DNA of 46,707 nt from Nostoc flagelliforme FACHB-838 (lineage in GTDB: Bacteria > Cyanobacteriota > Cyanobacteriia > Cyanobacteriales > Nostocaceae). Location: NCBI RefSeq assembly GCF_014698065.1, contig NZ_JACJSI010000054.1, forward strand, positions 1-46,707, in the 5' to 3' direction. The notes beneath the pieces were generated by a model. The model was given only the letters and a program-made list of their open reading frames with translations. It did not search any database and was not told where the DNA came from. Positions 1 to 7,601 of this stretch are shown piece by piece. A program made the position numbers and the translations under genes. The stretch's first letter is position 1. Each line of letters starts with the position of its first letter.

Positions 1-102
1 GATTGCTAAATGTTCTCTTAAATTTACACCACTTATTTGCCCTAACCCTTTGCTCTGCTGGTAGCCAGACTCCATGATTACTTCTAATTGACACCACATA
101 GC

Positions 103-761
103 CTAAGTTATATCAATTTTTCTAATGAATTGGCTACTTTCACCATATAAACTATCAGCCAGTACTAATTCAATATTGAACCCTGATTCCATTAATTCTG
201 TAATTATCTCTGATGCTAGCTCTATTTTAGTTTTATATTTATCTGACTCCTTTAATGTTCCTTTTGGTTTAAATACTTTGACGATTAATGGAAAAGTTAT
301 ATTAGCATAAACTCCATAAGCATTGACTGAAACTATTCCATTATCTATTTCCCCTACGCTTCCTAAATATTGTCTAGCTACATAATCAGTCTTTTTACCT
401 TTTTTCCTATCTCCTGTCTCATCTATTACTAATGTAATTGCACGACCATGCAATTGTTTCTTTAACTTATTTAATCTTCGTTGTTTTAATTTATTTACTG
501 ACCAATCTGAATTTGCTAAAAAATGGTGTAATGACTGTGCCGAATTTATGCTCACTACCTTTGCTATCTCTGGTAACGATTTTCGTTTTATCGTTGATAT
601 TATCCCCATGTGTAAATATTTGAAGCACTCATAATTCCTTACTTCTTTAAATAAGTCTTTATACTCTGCACAATATTCATCTACGATCTGCGCTTCGCTA
701 TCGCAACTGTTGGGTGGGCATCTCTTGCCAAATGTTTCAGGATTTGTAATTCTACATCCAT
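103..761 (-). pseudogene. IS701-like DDE transposase remnant (frameshifted, 3'-truncated)
   Basis: DDE transposase of the IS701 type, in two reading frames. The N-terminal part (from about 761, MDVELQILKHLARDAHPTV) and the main part (VDEYCAEYKDLFKEV, then GIISTIKRKSLPEIAKVV, VIDETGDRKKGKKTDY and LADSLYGES) join if a 20-bp segment at 685-704 is removed. The catalytic Asp regions DETGD and ADSLYGES are visible, but the frame stops at 103 just after the second Asp motif, so the C-terminal half with the catalytic Glu is missing. A functional enzyme is therefore unlikely. The element abuts, and appears to have removed, the 5' end of the RTX gene that begins at about 835. Sequence left of 103 keeps an open minus frame to the window edge whose identity I do not recognise. 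The IS701 assignment is from motif memory; the transposase nature is clear. Confidence 0.8.
685..704. repeat. 20-bp small repeat inserted in the transposase
   Basis: The 20-bp segment GATCTGCGCTTCGCTATCGC separates two transposase frames that otherwise join (…HPTV / VDEYC…). It resembles the small dispersed GCGATAGCG/CGCTTCGC sequences scattered through Nostoc-type genomes. Its length (not a multiple of three) explains the frameshift. The insertion is inferred from the protein reading, not from comparison with an intact copy. Confidence 0.5.
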
Positions 762-834
762 TGCCATACCTACCTGAAGAGAGTTTTTTCTTCTAATCCT
801 TTTATTTAGAATACCCGGAAAGTGACAGAAGAGG

Positions 835-1890
835 GATATTATTGGTGGTGCGGGTAATGATATCCTGACAGGTGGGAGTGGTGACGACACCCTAACTGGT
901 GGGGCGGGCAATGATAAATTTGTTTACAACTTGAGCGACAGCTACTACTCTGACGAGAGTAACACTGATATTATCACCGATTTTGGTGGCGTGGGTAAAG
1001 GCTCAAATCCCTCAGCGGCGGTGATTGCTTCTTTAGATACCTTGCAATTTACAGGTTATGTCTTCACTGCCCAAAATCTGCAATTAATTCAAAATGGTAA
1101 CAACTTAGAAATCACCTTTGAAGGTTTCACTAATAGCAGTAAAATCATTCTGCAAAACTTTAACTTAGAAAACCTGGATAATCTGCCAGCAACTTCTTCA
1201 CGACCAGCTATTGGCAATATCTTGTTTTCTGGACAAACCAGCATTACTGACAGTTTTGATGTGTTTGATGTCAATTCCACTCAAACTACCCTGTTCAACA
1301 GGAACACTGTTACCTTCCTTAATGACCTCGACAACAACATTACGGGTTTTGACAACTCCAATGATGTCATCAATGGTCAGGGGGGTGATGACATCATCGA
1401 CGGCAAAAGTGGTAATGACCTTTTGAGGAGTGGTGAGGGAAATGATATTCTCATTGGCGGTGCTGGTAGCGATACGTTGAATGCTAGCGGTTCAACAGGC
1501 GAGAATCTACTATCTGGAGGGGATGGTAATGACATCCTCACAGGTGGCAACGGTAATGATAGTCTAATTGGAGGAGCTGGTACTGATACTTTTGTTTTCA
1601 ATACTTACAACGATGGTGTTGACAGTATTTATGACTTTAACGCCACCAATGAATTGATTCAGGTATCGGCTACTGGTTTTGGCGGTGGGTTATCATCAGG
1701 TTCACTTTTGACAAGTCAGTTTACCATTGGCACATCTGCAACCACAAGTGAGCAACGATTTATCTATGACAACAGCACAGGTGGACTGTATTTTGACCTT
1801 GATGGTAGTGCATCTGGGTCTACTCAGGTAAAATTTGCACAACTTTGGGGTGGTGTGATACTAACCGAAAACAACTTTGTGGTTGTTTAA
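835..1890 (+). CDS. RTX / hemolysin-type calcium-binding protein, 5'-truncated copy
   Basis: First of three tandem RTX paralogs. The frame is open from about 826 (in-frame TGA at 823), but RTX-like sequence starts at 835 with GG-x-G-N/D-D repeats and no ATG; the first conventional start is TTG at 931, which would cut off the first repeats. The two paralogs begin MANIIGT-GNDTL about 20-30 residues earlier, so the true N-terminus and promoter were lost to the adjoining transposon. The rest matches the family: a DFGGVGKG…DTLQF segment, a TFLNDLDNNITGFD segment, a short block of Ca2+-binding nonapeptides (GGQGGDDII, GGAGSDTLN, GGDGNDILT, GGNGNDSLI), and the conserved C-terminal domain (DFNATNELIQVSATGF … LTENNFVVV) that probably carries the type I secretion signal. 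It lacks the variable-loop cassettes of the other copies. Likely a pseudogene unless transcribed and started from within the IS. Confidence 0.8.
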   Translation, partial: DIIGGAGNDILTGGSGDDTLTGGAGNDKFVYNLSDSYYSDESNTDIITDFGGVGKGSNPSAAVIASLDTLQFTGYVFTAQNLQLIQNGNNLEITFEGFTNSSKIILQNFNLENLDNLPATSSRPAIGNILFSGQTSITDSFDVFDVNSTQTTLFNRNTVTFLNDLDNNITGFDNSNDVINGQGGDDIIDGKSGNDLLRSGEGNDILIGGAGSDTLNASGSTGENLLSGGDGNDILTGGNGNDSLIGGAGTDTFVFNTYNDGVDSIYDFNATNELIQVSATGFGGGLSSGSLLTSQFTIGTSATTSEQRFIYDNSTGGLYFDLDGSASGSTQVKFAQLWGGVILTENNFVVV

Positions 1891-1928
1891 TTGTGATTAG
1901 CGTTCTGCGATCGCTCTAAGTACAGGTT

Positions 1929-1954
1929 GCGAGGCGCTCTTTTGGGCACCTCGC
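1929..1954 (+). terminator. Hairpin after the first RTX gene
   Basis: Stem GCGAGGCG / CACCTCGC (one G-T pair) around a T-rich loop, about 40 bp after the stop codon. No strong U tract follows, so it is terminator-like rather than a classical intrinsic terminator. The second RTX gene has a hairpin at the same relative place. Confidence 0.4.
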
Positions 1955-1999
1955 ATTCTATTCATTAATGTAATGTGTTAACAGAAAATATGTGTTGGG

Positions 2000-2110
2000 C
2001 TCAATACTGCTCGGTTAAAGGGTAAGGGGAAAAAAAGTGGAAGGCTCGATATATAAGGTTTTTCCCCTTTAACCCTTTTCCTTTTCCCCAAAACCCGACA
2101 AGTATTGGTG
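2000..2110. repeat. Palindromic repeat (MITE-like)
   Basis: Imperfect inverted repeat of about 110 bp. The inner arms are a GGTTAAAGGG-type purine tract and its complement in TTTTTCCCCTTTAACCC; the outer arms TCAATACTGCTCGGTT and AACCCGACAAGTATTGG also pair imperfectly. Related purine/pyrimidine palindromes occur at 9860-9916 and 37797-37850. Confidence 0.6.
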
Positions 2111-2439
2111 TTGGGCTTGGTTTATTAATTTTGGGCATGAGTGCAGATGCTTTGCAAGCGTTTTTGGCTAAATTACATTATGTATGCGTTTGTAATTTTA
2201 GTAACATATAGCGATTTTTGCACAAATATTGTGGATATTGGCAGGCGTAGACTTAGCCCACCCGAGGCGATCGCTAAAGAAAATATATTTTTTTATTCTT
2301 TCTTCAAGCATTCCCGAAGTTAGCTTTTTGGAAGCCTCCATTCAAACTTCTTTGTCAGTGGTGCTTTGTGCGAATCAACTCTTGACCATAAACTCTAAAA
2401 ATGTGAAGAACATACTAAGATAATATCTTGCCACATAGA

Positions 2440-3023
2440 TTTCTCGGCATATAATGTAAAGAGTATGCAAAGATGGTTCTTCAACTATGGACATCTAAGT
2501 AAATATTCAGTATCTAGTTAGTATCAGGTTATTTAGATGTTCTCTATTTTAAGCTAGATATTCAGGGGCAATAGCCCACAACAAGGGTGTAAAAATCCCT
2601 TTCCCTATTAAGAGTTAACTATTCCCTATTTTTAAAATAGTAGGACTAGCCCTTTCAAGGTGTTGTGTAAGTTTCAGGCATTTAAGCTTGATTTGGCAAA
2701 GCTTTTTTAGCGGTGCCTTGATTGAGATATGCCTATACTATTCTATCAAGGATGGTTAGAAAAAACTTAAAACGACCTGTTTGAGTTCATCCCCTCGGCC
2801 ATGAATTTGTACATTGCATGAGGTTTTGGTACTTAGATGGTAAGCTGCTAATTGCAAGCTGGTAAAGAAAGTAGGTTTCAGAGAAAAATTACTGTCCTTT
2901 AATAGTGACATAAAAGTATGCCGAAAGCGTTAATTTTCGGTGACTTGTTGTGTGATGAAACACCACTAATTTAGGGCTGAAAACTTAAAGTTACTGAAAA
3001 ACTGATTTAGGAAGGTAAAAGTT
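2440..3023 (+). promoter_or_regulatory. Conserved 5' region of the second RTX gene
   Basis: No gene is seen here. The stretch is colinear with the region before the third RTX gene (about 7000-7601): shared blocks include a segment ending in TTCTCTA-TTT-AAGCT, a block resembling CCCTATTAAGAGTTAACT, and the last 40 bp up to the start codon. The final part GGAAGGTAAAAGTTATG gives a good ribosome binding site. Conservation in both copies suggests a duplicated promoter and long leader, or simply the extent of the duplicated segment. Confidence 0.5.
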
Positions 3024-5081
3024 ATGGCAAATATCATTGGAACCCAGGGTAATGATACTTTACTGGGCAGTAACGACGCGGACACAATCAACGGTAAAGC
3101 AGGCAACGATATCATCATAGCCAAGGAGGGTAATGACTTCCTGACTGGTGGCGGTAGCAAGGATAAATTTGTTTACAACTTAGGCGACGGTACTGATAAC
3201 ATCACCGATTTTGGTGGCATAGGCAAAGGCGTAAACCCCTCGGCAGCAGTCATTGCCGAAGTAGATACCATCGAATTTCAAGGTGCTGGCTTGAGCGCCC
3301 AAAATTTGCTGCTTACCCAGAATGGCAGCAATCTAGAAATCACCTTTGAAGGGGTGCCTGATGCCGAAGTTATTCTAAAAAACTTTAAACTAGAAAACTT
3401 GGAGAATCTGAAGGCTTCTGGTCAAAGATTAGCTATTGGCAATATCCTGTTTAATGGGCAAACTAGCGTCACTGACAGCTTTAATGTCCTAGATGCTAAC
3501 TCCACTGATACTAGTCTGGGCATCAAAAATATTGTCACATTCCTCAATGACCTCGACAATAACATTACGGGTTTAGACGACTCAAATGATGTTATCAATG
3601 CTCAAGGAGGTAATGACAAAATTGATGGCTTGAGTGGCAACGACTTGCTCCGCGGTGGTGCGGGAAATGACACTCTCATTGGTGGCGCGGGTAATAATAC
3701 TCTCAACGGTGGCGCTGATGACGATAACTTAAGCGCTAACAGTTCAACAGGGGATAATCTATTAAATGGTGGCGATGGTAATGATTATCTCTCCGTCTCT
3801 AGTGACGGCTACAGTGAGGTATCTGGTGGTAATAATACCCTCAATGGTGGCGTTGGTAACGATAGCTTGATTGCTGACATTTCAACAGGGCATAACCTAC
3901 TGAATGGTGACGATGGCAATGATTATCTCTCCGTCTCTAATGACTATTACAATCCTGTAGAATCTGGTAATAACACCCTCAATGGTGGGGCTGGTAACGA
4001 TACCTTAAGCACTTTATTTTCAAAAGGCGATAACTTATTGGATGGTGGCGATGGCAACGATCGTCTTTCCGTCAATCTTGCCCTTGGTAATAACACCCTT
4101 AAGGGTGGCACTGGTGACGATTACTTGAGTGCTAACATTTCAACAGGTGATAATCTGCTCTGTGGTGGTGATGGCAATGATTCTCTTTTTGCCTCTAATT
4201 TCGAGGGCTATAGGTTTGATAACACCACTGGCAATAACACCCTCAACGGTGGGGCTGATGACGATTACTTGAATGTTAACTATTCATCAGGCGCTAACTT
4301 ACTAAATGGGGGCGATGGCAATGATTCTCTCTCTGGTTCTAGCTACGGCTACGGCTACGGAGGATCTTTTTATAACACCACTGGCAAGAACACCCTTAAC
4401 GGTGGTACTGGTGACGATAACTTAAATGTTGACTATTCATCAGGCGCTAACCTACTTAATGGGGACGATGGCGATGATTATCTTTCCGCCTCTGGCTACG
4501 AGTTCGACGATTACAGCAATCAGTACGGCAACGAGTACGGCAGTGAAGGAGTCTATCGCAGGGCATCAGGGGATAACACTCTCAACGGTGGCGCTGGTGC
4601 CGATAAATTGATTGTTGATTATTCAACAGGCAATAATCTGCTCTCTGGTGGTGATGGCAATGATACTCTCTCCGCATATAGCGCATTAGGTAATAACACT
4701 CTTTATGGTGGTTTTGGCAACGATGTTTTAACAGGTGGTTTTGGTAATGACACCTTCTATGGAAATGATGGTATTGATACCTTTGCCTTCAATAGTTACA
4801 ACGAAGGACTTGATCATCTTTATGACTTCAATGCTACTAATGAATTGATTCAGGTATCGGCTGCGGGTTTTGGTGGTGGGTTATCTGTAGGTTTACTTCA
4901 GAAAACTCAGTTTACCCTCGGAATCTCTGCAACGACAAGCAATCAACGATTTATCTATGACAAAAGCACGGGTGAACTCTACTTTGACCAAGATGGCAGT
5001 GCAGGTGCATTTACTCAGGTCAAGTTTGCACAACTTTTGGGTGGTGTGACACTAACCGAAAACAATTTCGTGGTTGTTTAA
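3024..5081 (+). CDS. RTX / hemolysin-type calcium-binding repeat protein, 685 aa
   Basis: Probably a secreted Ca2+-binding beta-roll protein. The ATG at 3024 follows a GGAAGG ribosome binding site. There is no N-terminal signal peptide, as expected for type I secretion. Order: N-terminal RTX repeats (GNDTLLGSNDADTINGKAGND), a mixed domain (DKFVYNLGDGTDNITDFGG … about residues 50-180), a TFLNDLDNNITGLDDSNDVIN hinge, then about 400 residues of spaced nonapeptides (GGAGNDTLS, GGDGNDSLF, GGTGDDYLS), and a C-terminal domain (YDFNATNELIQVSAAGF … LTENNFVVV) shared with its paralogs. The nonapeptides are not contiguous: turns followed by a constant -STG/-SSG spacer alternate with turns followed by loops of variable length and sequence, e.g. 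residues such as GYGYGGSFY or DDYSNQYGNEYGSEG. No secretion transporter gene lies in this window. Function beyond Ca2+ binding is unknown. Confidence 0.9.
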   Translation: MANIIGTQGNDTLLGSNDADTINGKAGNDIIIAKEGNDFLTGGGSKDKFVYNLGDGTDNITDFGGIGKGVNPSAAVIAEVDTIEFQGAGLSAQNLLLTQNGSNLEITFEGVPDAEVILKNFKLENLENLKASGQRLAIGNILFNGQTSVTDSFNVLDANSTDTSLGIKNIVTFLNDLDNNITGLDDSNDVINAQGGNDKIDGLSGNDLLRGGAGNDTLIGGAGNNTLNGGADDDNLSANSSTGDNLLNGGDGNDYLSVSSDGYSEVSGGNNTLNGGVGNDSLIADISTGHNLLNGDDGNDYLSVSNDYYNPVESGNNTLNGGAGNDTLSTLFSKGDNLLDGGDGNDRLSVNLALGNNTLKGGTGDDYLSANISTGDNLLCGGDGNDSLFASNFEGYRFDNTTGNNTLNGGADDDYLNVNYSSGANLLNGGDGNDSLSGSSYGYGYGGSFYNTTGKNTLNGGTGDDNLNVDYSSGANLLNGDDGDDYLSASGYEFDDYSNQYGNEYGSEGVYRRASGDNTLNGGAGADKLIVDYSTGNNLLSGGDGNDTLSAYSALGNNTLYGGFGNDVLTGGFGNDTFYGNDGIDTFAFNSYNEGLDHLYDFNATNELIQVSAAGFGGGLSVGLLQKTQFTLGISATTSNQRFIYDKSTGELYFDQDGSAGAFTQVKFAQLLGGVTLTENNFVVV

Positions 5082-5119
5082 TTGTGATTAGCGTTCTTAT
5101 ATTACTCTAGACACAGAAT

Positions 5120-5144
5120 GGGAGGTTCTATTTTAACCACCTCC
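5120..5144 (+). terminator. Hairpin after the second RTX gene
   Basis: GGAGGTT / AACCACCTCC arms around an AT-rich loop about 40 bp after the stop codon, followed by a modest T-rich stretch (GATTTTTC). Same relative position as the hairpin after the first RTX gene. Confidence 0.45.
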
Positions 5145-5390
5145 TATTCGATTTTTCAATACAAGATATATCTTCGATAATGAATGTAGAAACGTGATAT
5201 ATAAGGTCTCTCTAAGGTTTTTAGGTAACGCATTATTAATTTCTGGAGATGTCTACTTACTGTTAGGTAAAGTAGATAGTGAGTTTAGTTGCTTAACTTC
5301 CGGTATAAGTGCAGATGATTTGCAAGTGTCTTTGGATTAGTTTAGCCATGTCTGCGTTTGTGATTCTGGCTTAGATACAATATATCACCA

Positions 5391-5480
5391 TGCGTAGGCA
5401 TAGCCCGCACTTCTCTAGGAGACACTGTGCGTAGCTTGCTTCCACGTTCGCGTAGCGTCCCATAGGGAAGTGGTACGACA
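5391..5480. repeat. Cluster of small dispersed repeats
   Basis: Dense run of GCGTAGGC, CGCACTTCTCTAGGAGAC, TTCGCGTAGCGTCCCATAGG and similar words, typical of the small dispersed repeats of Nostoc genomes. No coding frame is supported between 5082 and 5628. Confidence 0.55.
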
Positions 5481-5619
5481 AAGCTCAGTGACTATCGTAG
5501 ACATCACAGCGTTCAAAAAGGAAAATATGTATTTTTATCCTACTTAAAACATTTGCCTACTGCTCTCTTATTGTTTAAAAGCTGGAAGAATATAAAGCAA
5601 TACGGTTGGCTTTGTGAAA

Positions 5620-5628
5620 AATAGTAGG
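5620..5628. other. Target-site duplication, left copy
   Basis: AATAGTAGG immediately outside the left inverted repeat; identical to 6864-6872. A 9-bp duplication fits the 9-12 bp usual for IS4-family elements. Confidence 0.85.
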
Positions 5629-6863
5629 CTGAAGGGGTGACAAAGAGCCTATAAAGCAGACTGGATAAGAGCCATAGCACGTAAACCTTGATGAAAATAA
5701 GGTAGTTTACCAGCAGGGCAAACGCATCTAAATTACTCTTGATCACAACGAAGGTTAAGAACCAACGAAAAAATCAGGATTTCGCGCTTGATTATTTTTT
5801 AAGCCCCAAAGCGATTTTGTAGTCCCATTTTGCGAGAGGTACGACCAGCTAAAATGGCACAAGTATAAGCAATAGCAATTAATAAAATCACTGCTATTAA
5901 GCGTTTACCATCAGCATAAGTAGATTCAAGATTATAGCCACCAGTCTTGCAATCTTTGAACATGGCTTCAATACCGCTTCGCAGCTTAAATACTTTAATG
6001 GCATCTTTGAGGCTGTCAAGGTTCGTGAGTAAAAACCAACCAGCAGGCTCCAGTTGTCCACGATATTTCCGCTTGTAATATCCAGCCAGATTAAATTTAG
6101 CAAAACCCTTCTGTTTGGTAAATTGAATACCCTCTAGAAAAAACGAAATTCCTGGATTAATCCTAAAGACTGCAAGCGTTGGTATGGCTCATGTTCTTGG
6201 CGAATATAAGTGCCTTGTTTTTGGCGTAGCACAAAGTTAATTCTCTTGCTCTGTAACCAATTCGCTAGTTTGATGCTATGAAACTCTCTATCCCCTAGCA
6301 CCAACATTTGATATCCTTTAAACAACCTTAATAATGGGCGAATTAACTTTTTCTGCTCACAAAGATTGCTACATCCTCTTTTTGGTAACAATAGCCAATA
6401 AACAGGTATTGCTCTTTTTTGTTCTATTAAACTGATAACGAACACATTTTCACAACGCCACTGTGTTCTATCAATGGCAAATATCAGTTGTTTCTTTGGC
6501 AGTTTTCGGCTGTTTTTTACCCATCGTTTGATTAATGGAAACCAGAGGTATTGAATTGATAACTGCGGCAACAATAAAAATCTTTGTATACTCCGTCTCC
6601 GACTTTCAAATTTTATCGGTTGAGGAAACACTGTGGCTAGTTTCTCAATCGTCACAGTTTTGTGAAATTGCAACAGCATAATCAAGATTTCTAGCATCTT
6701 GTACTGCGCTGGTGTCAGTACATTTTGAAAGCAGTTTTGGTAGAATTTAGGTAACATTATCATTTGATAGGTCTTGTTGAGAATACCTGACCTATCTTTT
6801 TTTACCCCAAAACTGTCACATTCCTCTATTTTCTTGGCTTCAGCCGCTTTGTCACCCCGTCAG
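5629..6863. mobile_element. IS4-type insertion sequence with inverted ends and 9-bp target duplication
   Basis: The ends are 22-bp inverted repeats matching at 19 of 22 positions: CTGAAGGGGTGACAAAGAGC.. at 5629-5650, and the complement of CTGACGGGGTGACAAAGCGG.. at 6842-6863. Both are flanked by the identical 9-mer AATAGTAGG (5620-5628 and 6864-6872), a clean target-site duplication. Element length is 1235 bp with one transposase gene on the minus strand. The right flank continues into the palindromic repeat GTAGGTTGGGTTGAG…, so the element landed at the edge of a dispersed repeat between two RTX genes. Confidence 0.9.
5799..6763 (-). pseudogene. IS4-family transposase with a one-base frameshift
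   Basis: DDE transposase of the IS4 family. The first 209 codons (from ATG at 6763) hold the first two catalytic Asp: Asp98 in FAIDRTQWR and Asp158 in VLGDREFHS. The frame then ends at LIQEFRFF-stop (6134). The missing third part continues in the next frame as PGISFFLEGIQFTKQKGF, and further on as KLRSGIEAMFKDCKTGGYNLE, which carries the catalytic Glu of the Y-R-E-K type motif, ending at TAA (5799). Total length 965 nt is one base short of 322 codons; the lesion is best explained by loss of one C in TTAATC(C)CAGGAATT near 6150. The ends of the element are intact, so the insertion may be recent and the loss of activity more recent still. A read error or programmed frameshift is the alternative. 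Confidence 0.85.
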
Positions 6864-6872
6864 AATAGTAGG
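6864..6872. other. Target-site duplication, right copy
   Basis: AATAGTAGG immediately outside the right inverted repeat; identical to 5620-5628. Confidence 0.85.
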
Positions 6873-6942
6873 TTGGGTTGAGCAATAACGAAACCCAACA
6901 AATGGTTGATAATGTTAGGTTTTGTTTCTCAACACAACCTAC
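6868..6942. repeat. Palindromic dispersed repeat
   Basis: GTAGGTTGGGTTGAG at the left end pairs with CTCAACACAACCTAC at the right end (one mismatch), with an inner …ACGAAACCCAAC / GTTAGGTTTTGT… arm. It is of the GTAGGTTGGGTTGAG type common in cyanobacteria; its left edge is the IS4 target site. Confidence 0.65.
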
Positions 6943-6989
6943 ACCACTTTTAGTTTTTACCCTTAACCCAAGCGTATTAGAATATAAAG

Positions 6990-7601
6990 AATATAAAAAG
7001 TTCAGTATTCATATATACATTTATTGGCCAATCATGTGAAGACTATATAAAGATACTTATTTAAGTATAGACATTTAAGTAAAATATTGACTATGTAGTT
7101 ATTTTGAGGCGTTGAGATATTCTCTAATTTCAAGCTGAGACACCCACGAAGAATAGCTCACAAGGGGGACATGAAAATCTCGTTCTCTATCAAGAGTAAA
7201 CTTTTGACTATTTTTGGGCTAGTAGAACTTATACGCTGGCAAAAAACCAAATATAAAGGGTAAATTTTAGGCATTCAATGGTCATATTTTTCGATGCTTG
7301 TTCAGTAGTTTCTACTTAACAAGAATGATTAAAAAGCTTGAAATGACTAATTATCCTAGAATGCACACGCTATCAATTTTTACAGTGCCTAAGGCTTAGA
7401 TAGTCCAAGATAGTTACATAAGTGTCTTGTAAAAGCCTGTGAAAGGGTAAATCTTCAATAAAATTTGCTGATTTTCATAGGTGATGTATAAACTATCCCG
7501 AAAACCCTAAATCTCGGTGAGTTGTTTGTGCCATTTTTGGGCACAAACAACTGGTTGAAAACTAAAGTTACTGAAAAAATCTCTTAAGGTAGGTAAAAGT
7601 T
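6990..7601 (+). promoter_or_regulatory. Conserved 5' region of the third RTX gene
   Basis: No gene is seen between the palindromic repeat and the ATG at 7602. The stretch aligns by eye with about 2440-3023 (for example TTCTCTATCAAGAGTAAACT, and the 40 bp before the start codon with GGTAGGTAAAAGTTATG). It indicates that the duplicated unit included the upstream region. Confidence 0.5.

Noticed and set aside
1..102. Second gene left of the IS701-like remnant
   Set aside because: The minus frame is open to the edge (AMWCQLEVIMESGYQQSKG…), but it is too short to identify and may be part of a neighbouring element.
5540..5746. 68-codon minus-strand frame crossing the left end of the IS4 element
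   Set aside because: It spans the element boundary and reads host plus IS sequence by chance.
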